Positions 30,976-41,406 of a stretch of 64,000 nucleotides of DNA are shown in pieces (within the stretch, counting starts at the first letter, position 1; each line of letters opens with the position of its first letter). This DNA comes from Hygrocybe punicea. Lineage: Eukaryota; Basidiomycota; Agaricomycetes; Agaricales; Hygrophoraceae. Where the stretch lies: contig OY744471.1 in NCBI GenBank assembly GCA_963556145.1, forward strand, positions 3,279,590 to 3,343,589. Reading direction: 5' to 3'. A program made the translations under genes and the position numbers. Under the pieces are notes generated by a model, which made no database searches, was not told where the DNA came from, and worked only from the letters and a program-made list of their open reading frames with translations.

Positions 30976-31982
30976 CATCAGGAAATTGAACATGAAATGA
31001 GAAAGTCTTATAAGACCTGATCTGATACATCATAAGTAACATCCAGTATCACTATGATGACAGCCAGGTCAACTCAGATAAATTATGGTTACCTAGATGA
31101 AAATACATCACATCAAGCATATTGATGTCAATGTAGCATTAGTTGCCAACAATGTCTTGACCACTAATTCTGGTATTCATTGGTAACCAATGATATTAGA
31201 ATATCTGTTATTGAGTAATAGGAGGGGAAAAAATTCTGCCTTTTAACCATTGTCTTTCTCATTCACTTATCTTATAATGGTCTCATGTTAAATCTTCTTG
31301 GAATTTATCTGATGTTATCTCAAGGTCTTAGAATTAATTTTATCTAATCTTATCTCAAGGTCTTGAAAGTATCTTATCTCACTTATTGTCTTATTGTCCA
31401 GTTTGAATGCTTAATATAAGTGTAAGGATGAAAAATTGAGACATGAACAAGATTTTGTATTTTGTTCAACCCACAGGTGTGCAGCCAAATAGTGCCAACA
31501 TATGTGTACATATTTATACAGACTCCAGGTACAAGAAAGATAGTTACTTGCCAATGGAATGCCAAATCTTAACAGTGTGACCATGCATAGATTTTAATAT
31601 ATCACCACATACAAAATGATTCCAGTCTTGCAATACCTCTGAGAAGAATTCACCATCTTAACATCAGAATTACATGACATGATCTTAGAATATCAGTGTG
31701 ATAGCTACAGGAATAGTGTGACAATATTGTTATCAGAATTACATGACTTTATCTTAAAATATCAATGTGATAACTACAGGAATAGTGTGACAATATTGTT
31801 ATCAGAATTACATGACTTTATCTTAAAATATCAATGTGATAGCTACAGGAATAGTATGACAATATTGTTATCAGAGTTCTAAATTGTGATAAGCTTATAT
31901 ATCACTAGATCACATGATATCAGTCAGCTATCTGTTGATAAGATCTGTCTGGAAATCCCTGTGTCTCCACGTTTTCCTGATG
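30976..31982. mobile_element. MITE with TA target duplication inside the element 2 5' LTR
   Basis: 1007 bp. The ends CATCAGGAAA and TTTCCTGATG form a 10-bp inverted repeat and are flanked by TA on both sides (30974-30975 and 31983-31984). The empty site is present in the other LTR (about 17834-17837), which proves the boundaries. No transposase frame is seen. TA duplication suggests mobilisation by a Tc1/mariner-like transposase (inference). Confidence 0.88.
31672..31876. repeat. 69-bp tandem repeat, about three units, inside the MITE
   Basis: ACATGAC recurs at 31672, 31741 and 31810, with the intervening 69 bp nearly identical (ATATCAATGTGATAGCTACA, GAATAGTGTGACAATATTG). Because 69 is divisible by three, it creates a repetitive short frame on the plus strand that I do not regard as a gene. 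Confidence 0.8.
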
Positions 31983-33575
31983 TAACTCAAGCAAGTATGA
32001 ACAGTGTAAGATGAACAAGTGTACAACAGTCAAGTATACAAGTAGCAAGTATACAATGAGCAGAGGTACAATAGAGATGAGCAATAGATTATAGACAATG
32101 GGTGGTAGACGATGGGCGATGGGCGAGTGTAACAGTAGATGTCAAACAAAGGGAGGTGTGATGAAATACTATGTACAGAATGAATGAACTGAACAATAGG
32201 CAAGTAGGATTGATGATCAAGATATCGGACTTTATTCCGAAGCTTCAAACGCACATTGGCTACTAGTGCAGAATAAAGTACTGGGATATCTTTGGTGATG
32301 ATCAATAGAACTTGAAAGAAGATGAATGTGACTGTACTACGTGACAGAACACAAAGAATATATATCAAACAAGTAATAAGGGAGTATCAATAAATCTGAG
32401 ATTGATATCCTTAAACAAATGAATGATGACTTGAACTGCAATTGGTATTTGGGTACTAGCTACTACCCAAGTAGGTAATACAAAACAAATACAGATGGGG
32501 TGAATCAGAATCTGGGAGAGGGACTGTCCTGTGACTGGGCCTGTCAGATTAGGTGACTGAGCCATCTCCAGCAGAAACTGGGCTCTATATATACCTATTC
32601 TACAGCAGGAGTCATACTGAGTCATAGAATGGTATATCAAATGGAGAGCATAGGATATGACTCATAGGGAGTCATATAGAGGAGAGGCATAGGTTTATGA
32701 CTCATAAGGAGTCATAATGATGAAAGGCATGGGGGGTTATGACTCATAAGGAGTCATAAGAAAGGAAGGCATGGGTTTGTGACTCATACAGAGTCAATTA
32801 ATGAGTCACATAGGTATTATAATCAAAGGAGGGGGCATAATGAGTCAGAAATAGTCATAATTAGTCATGGGTGGTCATAATGAGTCATGGGGGGTCATGA
32901 GTATGTCATAAGGGTCATAATTTGTCATGGATAGACCAATGAGTCACATTTGATGGGAGTGAGTCATGCCACTGGTCTAATCTTGGGTGTGTGAATCAGA
33001 GGCAAGGGCTGTGCCAGGGTATGCTTCTAGAATCATCTTCCTGAGGCTGTGCTTCTTGATCAATTGATGCCATGCCATGTGTGTATCCTTATCAGTTAAG
33101 AAAAAGATAAGATCTGGGCTGGGCTGTATTTGATCAATTGATATGAAATGTGATGTGCTTCTTGATCAGGGAATGATGGGTGGCATGTGTTATCTCTATG
33201 ATTGGAGATAAGGATGTGGCTGTGCTTCTTGTGCTTCTTTGGCCTCTGATAAGATGTTTTGGGGGCCTTATCAGTTAAGATAAGGGTATTCCTTCATTTC
33301 TTCTGCATAGATAAGGGTTTTCTTGCATGTCCCTTCTGTAGATAAGGGTTTCCTTGCATGTCCCTTGTATAGATAAGGGTTTCATGTATGTCCTATGTGC
33401 AGATAAGGATTTCCTGTGTGTCCTATATGCAGATAAGGGTATTCCTTTCTACTCCATATGCAGATGGGGGCTTTCCAGTATGAATGGTCCTTGTAATGTG
33501 ATGTGTGCTGTAGGGATGGTGACTAGTGACAGCATATTACTATGTTTTGATCCGAATCCTGTTTGGATCATGACA

Positions 33576-34052
33576 CCGTCACGTGGCGCACCCCTTGTAT
33601 GGGATCGTGTTGGTGTCAGTACTCCGGTTCTCAATTTTATATTGTTCATTGTTTCCACTTTCGTCTTATTTTGTCACCATATATTGGACCTCCGCCCCCT
33701 CGACACCTTGCTCAAATTTTTGCAAGAAGCTCTTCGTCTCCTCTTGTCATTCCACCTCCGCTCTTCTTTCAGAAACTCTTGTGGGGATGAGGATTCGTTT
33801 CCGTCTCCTATTTTTGCGTTTTTGCCTTCCGTTCCGCTTTCCGTTCCTGTTCCCATATCTCCTTTATTTATATTTTCATTTCCGTTTCTAGTTTTCTTTG
33901 TTTCCCGCTCATTCCGGTCCCTTTTCGTTTCCGCTATATTCCGGTGCCGTCCTCCACCTCGACCACCAGATTCTGTTTCACTTTGTTTTCCATTTCACTT
34001 TGTTTTCCGTTTCACCCTTTCCATCTATAGATTTTATTATGTACTCTTTTAG
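33576..34052 (+). pseudogene. Family 3 Gag C-terminal remnant (copy D)
   Basis: The frame matches the C-terminal part of the copy A Gag (VGVSTPVLNFILFIVSTFVLF, SFRNSCGDEDSFPSPIFAF, RCRPPPRPPDS). It is fused by chance to an open frame in element 2's LTR. The N-terminal capsid part is missing. Confidence 0.7.
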
Positions 34053-34106
34053 TTTATGTACATTGTCCCGCATTCCATTTCCCGTCCATTTCTGTCCATT
34101 TCCCTT

Positions 34107-35657
34107 TTATTCCCTTCCCCCTTTATCGAGTTTCGTGTCAATTAGGTTGAGTTGACCAAGGATGGGGGCTTGGTTCATGCGGAGTCGGTTTAGCTCTTTT
34201 GTCCAATGGGTTAGTTTTGTATGGACCTCCGCGATGTATTCCGATAAGCCGTCCGCAATGGCTGATATCTCCTGTTGTGTTTCTGTCACCATCTTCCGCA
34301 TAGCATGGACATGCTCTTCAATTCCGGCACCGATCCGCAGCTGCTTGAACAGATTCTCTCGTCTCCCATTGTCCCATTCCAATTCTGTGTCTGGTTCGAT
34401 GTTGGTTAGCGTCCGTTTACTTGTCGACACCTCTCCGGCCCGTAGCTTGGGCTTCTTCACAGCCTTCGGAATCTTCTTTGCGACGATTGGTCTCTTTGGA
34501 CTTCCCACCTTCACCTTCCCTTTCCATTCCGCTTTCCCAGTTCCGGTGGCCGGTCCCTTCGTCGATAACCCGCAGTGTCATTTCAGCCTTTTGCATCAGT
34601 CGCATGCGTACCCTTCAATTCCGCGACAAACCACATTGGCAGTCACACATGCATTGCACTGTCGGATCCAGAACGACTGCATGTACTACAGATTAGTTAG
34701 GCACCACGGATATACGAGTTTGTGAGACATTACTTACCCCCAGAAGCTTTCCCTTTGGTCCCGTGTCCCCATTTCCGCTCGCATTCGAGAAATCGTCCCC
34801 GCTATTGTACTCTCTGCGAATGGTCTCATTGTCTCGGATGGCCTTTTTGTTTTTGAGCGCCTTAAGAGCTTGGAGCCTCTCGTATTTCTGGAGTTGTTGC
34901 TTGGCCCAGTCGCCGTCCGTATCCTCATCCTCGTCCTCATTTCCATGATCGATGGCTTGTCCAAACTCCTCCCAGTCTCTTTCCATGGCTTCCTCAGCCT
35001 CCCTTTTTGCTGCCTCTGCTGCCTTTGCCCTTTCCGCCTCCTCGATCCGCTTCACTTCCACCCTCCTATTTATCTCCTCCTCGTACTGGCGCAATTCCTC
35101 CACTCATTTCTGCTCGAGCTCCGCCACCTCCACAACCCGTTGTCTCCTTGCTTCCTCCTCCTCCTTTTCCTCCTGCAACCGTGACGCTTCCTTGACTTCC
35201 AGACACACCACCTCTTCCCGTTCCCGCTTCATGAACTCCTCACGATTCTGCAACCATTCCTTGACCTCGACCACCATCTCTCCACCCATCGAGAAGTCCC
35301 TTGGTTCCATCACATTGATTCCGTCATCCCAGATTTCCGTTGTAGGCCCCCTGTAGTTCCGCTGCTGGGTATCATTAGTTTGTGCCGTTTATGAGAATGG
35401 AATCACTTACCATGGCCCGTCATCATCTCACCACCCATTGCTGCGCCTCGTCCTCGTATCCATCGCGTATAATCTCGATTCCGGCTGCGTCCACTGCCAC
35501 TAGCTCAGCCACGGCGTTCTCGAAGTTTTTCCGCATATCCGCATCGAGTTTTCCAAGGAAGTGGTTGTATTCCGTCGACATTTGGTGTTGGAGTTGGGGT
35601 TTGTTGGGATTGTTGAGCTTGTTGAGGTTGCTGTCGAGATTGTCGAAGTTGCGTTGA
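34107..35657 (-). pseudogene. Antisense coiled-coil/zinc-cluster gene, copy D (broken)
   Basis: Same three-exon layout as the intact copy at 48092-49641, but with in-frame TGA codons: after LEQK near 35104, and twice in the zinc cluster (near 34643 and 34625), where the intact copy has Arg codons or CGA/CGG. Splice sites (GTAAGT at the first and CTAAC...CATGCAG at the second intron) are still recognisable. Confidence 0.75.
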
Positions 35658-35916
35658 AAGGTTTTCCTGTTTGTATTTGTTGCCCCATCACGTGACCATT
35701 ATTCCCTTGTTTAGCCGTCTCGCCCATACTATTTTGGTAGCTCCGGGTCGACCCTCCCGAAGCTTCAATACCCACCGGCTTTGACTCCGCTCACGTTGTA
35801 CTCCTGTTTCCACCCATTTTCGACATCACTTCCACTATTTTCTTCCCACAACCCTAGGATCTTTGTTGCTTCATATGGATCGACCAGGGATGGTCTCAAT
35901 CTGAGACCTGACTGGA

Positions 35917-36520
35917 TGTAGAGGCTCCAGATCATGTGGATCCGTTTCCCCTTCATATCAGACACCGTTCCCATCCATTCCCATTCCCGTATCATTGATT
36001 CCGTTCAATTCCGCTTGTTTCCATCAATTCAGCTCCAGATTCCGCCTCTGGAATCATTCCTACTCAAGATGCAATGTCCCTAACGACCCAGAATCAGTAC
36101 GTATATAGTTATATATCATGTATCTTCGTTTCCCATCTCCTAGTACATAGCACTCCTCCTCTCCACTCACCCCTATCACTTACAGCCTTTGCTTGTAGTA
36201 CATGGTTACTACAGCACAGGATCCTCACAGTAGTATAAAAGTAGCACATTTATACTATAAACCATATAGAAAATACAGGGTACCATTCCCCCTCACGTCT
36301 TATCATCCCACTTTAGTTCTATTTCTGAGTCCACTCTTTGTATCGTCTACACCGCTCATAGTCCTTTCCCCACACTCACCCTCTGATTCCAGAACCCCTG
36401 GATTCGGGTTGGATTGACTAGACCTTTCTAAAAGAAACTAAATTCCTCTAATCACTTCTTAGCTGATCACCCCTTTCCGTAGATTCCCATTCCGGATCTA
36501 CAACCCCACTTGCCGTCACA
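35917..36520 (+). repeat. Family 3 LTR, copy D
   Basis: 604 bp, TGTAGAGGCTCC...GCCGTCACA, aligning with the 599-bp LTRs of copy A but clearly more diverged. Confidence 0.85.
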
Positions 36521-38011
36521 CCACTCCAAGGTCATGCAGGTCACTCAACTCTACCACTCCCTTGTCTACAAATGTGGCTGCATATTGCATGTAGTTCAGA
36601 TCCTTGCGGCCTCGAATAGGATCGCGATCAAGTCCTGCGAGCCAAGCATCGATGTCAGGATCCTCAATGGGCACCGACAATTCAGCAGAGCGTTTATGAT
36701 GGGGTGTTGATGGAGAGCATGAAAGTGAAGGGTAACGATCATTGCGAACATACTCATGATCATCATGAACAGTTTTCTTGTGAGGGCTGCAGCCATTCAC
36801 CATGCCAATGAGGGCCATCATAGGCAATGCCCACTGAGGGATCGCATCACCCTGACTTGTCAGTGGGGCATATTTTGCAGACCTCTGGCGTGGGGCAGCA
36901 TCTGTGAGTTTGAGCTCCTGGGGTGGAGTGTCGAGTGTCGCCTGGTGACAAACCTTTATTGATCCATCAGCATGTGAGACATGGCTGCATTCAAGATAAG
37001 AACCTTACCAGCAGTAAAGACCAAGTGATAAGATCATGGTGTGTTAGGTTATAATGCTCGCCTCCAGTCATGATGTAACACAGCTTGTTGCACTTCTCAC
37101 AGTGCCATTTGTCTTCAAGTTTCTTCAATAATTGGTGCTCCTGTTGTTCGGCGCTGGTGAGTGGAAGTGCCGGCACAGGCTCACCCTTTCTCCCCTAGGA
37201 TATATATTTTGGTATGTAGGAAGCAGCATATGACAAATGCCACTTACCTTCTTAGATCCGATATCTTTAGGATCACCGCCAGACGTATCAACAATGACAA
37301 CTGTAAATGACTTGACAACCCCGAGGCCCTTGTTCTTGGCTTTGGATGTACATATATAATCTCTGACATCGGCTACAAGTCTTGCCCAGTCTTCTTCATC
37401 CTCAAGCAACTTGGGCACAGGTTTAGGAGTCTTAGGACGATATGAGGGAATGTACACAATCTTTGACATCAAGGTAATGCAGGTCAACATCTTTCGAGCT
37501 GCGGCTACAAGAAATTCATCAAATGATGTATTCAACTGGATTCCGGAGAGGTCGCGGCTTGCAGAGTTGAAGGGAACCGTGAATGGTATGTCAAAAGTGT
37601 TGGTACCTTGGCCAATGCTGAGTTCAGGTACGGGTGCAAATGAAGGATACTATGCTTACCATCAGGCAAATCAGGTGTGATTTCTCTGGAACTATTCTCC
37701 AGCTCATTGCTGCTGTTGTCACTGTCTAGGTCTTCTGGTGCAACGCTAAGAGCCTTATCAACAACTCTGCCAGAACGACTGGTGGGTGGCTTTCCAATGA
37801 GCATCAGAGCCTCAGCACCAGCCAATTCCTTGTCAGCTGAGGATTCATCTGTGTCAGGTTTGGTAAGGGGGCATGGTTTTGGGTGCGGTTGAGTGCTGAC
37901 AGATGCTTTTGGAGAGGGGGAGTCGTTTTCCTTATTTTTCTTGGATTTCCTGCTTCCCATGGCATGAGATGATACCTTTTTGCGAGATGAAGACCGTTGC
38001 TTGTTGGCCAT
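36521..38011 (-). pseudogene. Hypothetical C2H2-like protein gene, frameshifted and cut by LTR D
   Basis: Minus-strand exons include 38011-37248 (MANKQRSSSRKK..., LPDGKHSI, then after a frameshift near 37645 IGQGTNTFDIPF, SASRDLSG, IPSYRPKTPKPVPKLLEDEE), 37194-37009 (VPALPLTSAEQQEHQLLKK, then CEKC...H-x4-H in WHCEKCNKLCYIM / GGEHYNLTHHDL), and an exon from about 36949 (TPPQELKLTDAAPRQ) to DPDIDAWLAGLDRDPIRGR, ending at LTR D. I recall similar hypothetical proteins as common in agaricomycete genomes, but know no function. Possible partners could be DNA or a zinc ion through the CxxC/HxxxxH motif. Confidence 0.6.
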
Positions 38012-38820
38012 ATAAGCAGAGTCAGGTTGTGAGCCTAATGATAAGTGTAAGACTGGCACAAAAAATTGGCTATCGGCTGCATAAATATGACAGTGAACTC
38101 CGATTTCCACAAATTCTTTTTGGGGGCTGCCTTGGGAAGGTCTAGATGGACAGTTTATAGTAATAGAACCTTTTATTTTGACCGATATTTCAGGTGTAAT
38201 TCACAGCATACAGTTCCGAGAGGTGTTGAGAGCAGTAGAGTAAAACGTGGTGAAAACAGAAATGTGAAGTGGGGGCTGCCTAGCCCCAGTAAAGTACTGT
38301 GTATTTGCCCTACTAGGTGTGTTGATCAGGCAAGAATTGAGCGAGCTAGAGCTCACACAAGAATTGGGGGTTTTACAAAAAAAGTAAAAATGTGCATGTG
38401 ATGACAGCTTTTCTGAAAGTGGCAATAAATTATACCATGCATGCTTTGACATTTCCCAAAGCAGGAGGCTAATATAGATAGTTCCCATAGTCATAGATCC
38501 TTTTAGCCTTTTATCTTTGAGACCCCTGCAAGGTTTTAACTCCACATCCCATGAGTAAATAGAGCTAAATCAAACCCTTTGGGATCACCTGTAGCTCCTC
38601 ATGTCTGAGTACAATCTAGCACTACCAGCAGTAGCCACAACAGCATAAAATGCTACCAAAATGGCTCATAACTATTTAGCTATACTGTAACAATAGGTAT
38701 GTCTGTAGAAGGAGATTGTGAAGAAATATGTTGGAGATTTTGATTTTAATGATGAGCACTATGTAGGTTAGAATACTGTTAATGGAGAGAGGTATGGACA
38801 AATTCTTGAGATAGTCATCA
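38012..38820. other. Gene-free stretch
   Basis: Upstream of the broken gene at 36521-38011. I see no supported frame or repeat. Confidence 0.3.
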
Positions 38821-38970
38821 GGCCAGGACTGACCCTGACCTGGCCCTGACCTGGCCCTATTGACCCCGGGCCAAGCAGGGCCAGGGCCAAGGCCAGCCTG
38901 AGATGTCATGGTCAGGGTCAGTCAAAAACAGGCTGGCCCTGGCCCAGCCCGGCCCAGCCCCTGGACAGTG
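38821..38970. repeat. GC-rich GGCCAGG/CCCTGGCC repeat block
   Basis: About 150 bp of overlapping direct and inverted copies of GGCCCTG, TGACCCTGACC and GGCCAGGGCC. It interrupts the copia-type gag remnant just downstream of FSSMGVSY. Confidence 0.6.
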
Positions 38971-39087
38971 TATGTATGACACCCCCATGCTTGAGAACTG
39001 TTCTCTAGCAGCATTGAATTTCCCAAGGTAACGCTCAACATCTGAGGTGTCTTTGAGATGAATGGTGGCTACATTGGAGTAGGTCAT
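38971..39087 (-). pseudogene. Ty1/copia-type gag remnant, distal piece
   Basis: Encodes HLKDTSDVERYLGKFNAARE and QFSSMGVSY, the middle of a copia-type (UBN2-like) Gag. The proximal part of what is probably the same Gag is at 50740-51162 on the same strand, so the ~11.6 kb between them looks like inserted sequence. Confidence 0.55.
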
Positions 39088-39443
39088 CAGTAGATCTACA
39101 CATCCGCTTTTGGCGTCTTTGCGTGCTTTTTTAAGCTCAAAAAAGCTTCATAAGTTCAAAAAGCAATAAGCATGCCGTGCTTAAATTGGCGGGGTCGATC
39201 CACTTTTATAAGACTAGAAAAGAATGAAAAAGGAAGGGAAGGCACTTTGTACTTATGTAAAAGAACCGGAGCTTTATGTTTTCTGGCTCAATTTGTCACT
39301 CGTTATTACGGTTCAAAGCAGGGGTTATATTTTAATACGATACTACAAAACGACCTGTATTGGTTCCTACCGCTCTCATCTCCGTTGTCTCTCATCGTCC
39401 CACTATAGTTAGTCAGTACAGGACAAGTATAAGGCAATGAAAC

Positions 39444-40125
39444 TTAAATTTTCAGCGGGGATGGGTGTACCATCCCCACTGCATCCTCATGATTTTGGGC
39501 TTGACGCTTCATCAGCTGCGCTGTCTGGTAAAGCCACGAGGTCGCGAACTCGGTAGCCTTGACTGTCCTCGTCACGTTGCGTGTCCGTCCTTCAGCGTGT
39601 ATCGCTGCAATGTTTTGCTGCGTGTCCTTCGATTCTGGGGAGTCTTTCCAGATATCGTACCAATTCTGTTCGCTCGTTGCAGTTGCCCGACGGCTGTCAC
39701 CAGAGTAGTCAGAATAGCTGCAACTAGAACGAACAGAAACCCTACCTGACGTATACTGTGGAGTAGGCATATCAGCAACCCACAAAATAAGAAAACGACA
39801 AGAGACACGTACGTGCACAATATGGCCTGTCCATGGTCAACGGCCAGACTACGAAGGAACAACATGATAGCCCAAGCGCTCTGCGTATCAAGTCCCGAGG
39901 TCGGCTCGTCGAGGAACAACAGGAGCTTTGGCTGAGAGAGCGTCAACATAGGAAGGGCGAGAGCGGCAGGATAAAGTTGCTCTCACCTTGGCCGCTAACT
40001 CCACGCCAATGGTTGTCCGTTTACGGTACTCGATTCCAAGAGACCCAACCATTGCATCAGTGTATGCCTCCAATCCACACATCCTGAGACACTTTTCAAT
40101 GCTGTCACCCCATTTAGCGTGAACT
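39444..40125 (-). pseudogene. PDR-type ABC transporter fragment
   Basis: Minus-strand coding segments resemble the second nucleotide-binding domain of a pleiotropic drug resistance transporter: CGLEAYTDAMVGSLGIEY, the signature-like KRTTIGVELAAK, then across an intron (about 39931-39981) the Walker B/D-loop [19 protein letters not shown] and QAILCT, and further on [25 protein letters not shown]. The Walker A region, the stretch after the H-loop and all membrane segments are missing, and the H-loop His reads as Arg. The introns are retained, so it is a DNA-level fragment, not a retrocopy. Confidence 0.7.
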
Positions 40126-40624
40126 TGGCTGAAAAAGAGCCATTTGTTGCTGTTGCGTAGCGGTGTTCTGAGTATGAATCCTTCCAGTGGATTTGGGGTT
40201 GATGGTGGCGGCTTTAGAGTGAAAGTAAAAGTCCCACATATTAATATTAATTCATGAATAAAGAAGAAAGTGACTTACTTACCTTGGGTGCTCTTCCGTC
40301 AATGGTTGTTGTCTAAGTTGAACCGTGTACAAACAAAGCCAAAGGAAGGACTTAGCGATTTTGAGTTGCGACCAGTTCAAACCACGACACAGGCAACAGC
40401 AAGGGACAATAACGGGCACCCATGGGAGAAGAGGAAATGTGCAGTGGGAGTGGGGCACCCACCGCCACTTCACTAGGTACGTTTTTTAAAAGAATTGGAT
40501 ACGGGGGGCACATTTGAAGTTGGGGTACTGTATAGTGATCAGCTACCATGTCCGAGTCGATTCTCCTCCCAGAAGACAGAGCCGAATTCCATTCTTAATA
40601 GTTACTATATGTCAACCAATATGT
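40126..40624. other. Gene-free stretch left of element A
   Basis: About 500 bp between the transporter fragment and the copy A LTR. No supported frame or repeat. Confidence 0.3.
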
Positions 40625-41223
40625 TGTAGAGGCTCCGGGCCCTCTAGACCCGAATCCTCTTCATATCCCACTTCGTCCCCGTCCAGTCCCATTCATGTAT
40701 CGTCGATTCCGCCTGATTCCGGTCGTTTCCATCGATTCCGCTCCGGATTCCGCCTCCGGATTCGTTCCTACATGCACTGCAATGTCTCTAACGACCCGGA
40801 ATCAGTACGTTTATAGTCACATATGATATATCTTCATTTCCCGTTACTTAGTACATAGCACCATTCCCCCTATACTCCGCTCCACCTCTCTACCATCAGT
40901 TACAGCCTTCGCTTGTAGTACCTAGTTACTACAGCACAGGATCTCTCCCAGTAGTATAAAAGATGTACTCTTATACTACAACCATATAGAAAAATACAGG
41001 TTATCGCTCCCCTTCAGTTCTATTTCTTAGTCCTCCCTTCGTATCGTCTCCATATTAGTCTTCGTAACTCCACTCCCTACACTTCCCCTCTAATCCAGAA
41101 CCCCTGGATTCGGGTTGGATTGATTAGACACTACAAAGACACTAAACTCCTCTGATCACTTCTTAGCTGATCACCCCTTTTCGTAGATTCCCATTCGGGT
41201 CTACAACAGAACTCGCCGTCACA
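40625..41223 (+). repeat. Copy A 5' LTR
   Basis: 599 bp. A TATAAAAG box lies at 40955-40962, giving a U3 of roughly 360 bp. Confidence 0.88.
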
Positions 41224-41225
41224 AC

Positions 41226-41242
41226 TGGAGCCCACCGCGAGG
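41226..41242 (+). other. Copy A primer-binding site
   Basis: TGGAGCCCACCGCGAGG, 2 nt after the LTR; identical to that of element 2 and copy B (47360-47376, min strand). Confidence 0.75.
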
Positions 41243-41406
41243 AATTTATTTCTTTTGTCTTTTCATACCCTCCCCACCGTCGGGTTTGACTTTCATGACG
41301 TTTTTCTTTTGTTCCCGACTCTAATCGCTCAGCCCTGCTTACGACTTCGACCCCTTCCTCATACCTCCCCGACCCGACCTGCTTCCCGATTTGGAAATTC
41401 CCCGAT

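Larger units (their letters stand above)
17526..33575 (-). mobile_element. Element 2: large Ty3/Gypsy-type LTR retrotransposon with MITE insertion
   Basis: Transcribed on the minus strand. LTRs at 17526-19427 (1902 bp) and 30665-33575 (1902 bp once a 1007-bp MITE and a 2-bp duplication are removed) begin TG, end CA and differ at only about three sites by eye. In element sense: 5' LTR (right), tRNA-type primer-binding site, a 1830-codon gag-protease frame, a pol frame (RT, RNase H, integrase, no chromodomain), a 1.8-kb 3' region with a further frame, 3' LTR (left). The flanks do not form a target duplication (TGCGG on the left, CCGTC on the right) and come from unrelated sequence, so the locus is probably recombinant. 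Confidence 0.9.
30665..33575 (-). repeat. Element 2 5' LTR interrupted by a MITE
   Basis: Matches 17526-19427 except for the insertion at 30976-31982 and roughly three substitutions. TATATATA at 32586-32593. Confidence 0.9.
33576..36520 (+). mobile_element. Family 3 copy D: truncated pol-less LTR element
   Basis: Only the right part remains: gag tail, antisense zinc-cluster cassette (pseudogene) and one LTR (35917-36520, 604 bp). Its left part is missing and element 2's LTR abuts it at 33576. The LTR is inserted in the last part of the gene at 36521-38011. It is the most diverged of the three copies. Confidence 0.8.

Noticed and set aside
31672..31876. CRISPR-like direct repeats
   Set aside because: The 69-bp units are contiguous near-identical tandem repeats with no unique spacers, in a eukaryotic MITE.
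31679..31882. Repetitive 67-residue frame
   Set aside because: A by-product of the 69-bp tandem repeat in the MITE.
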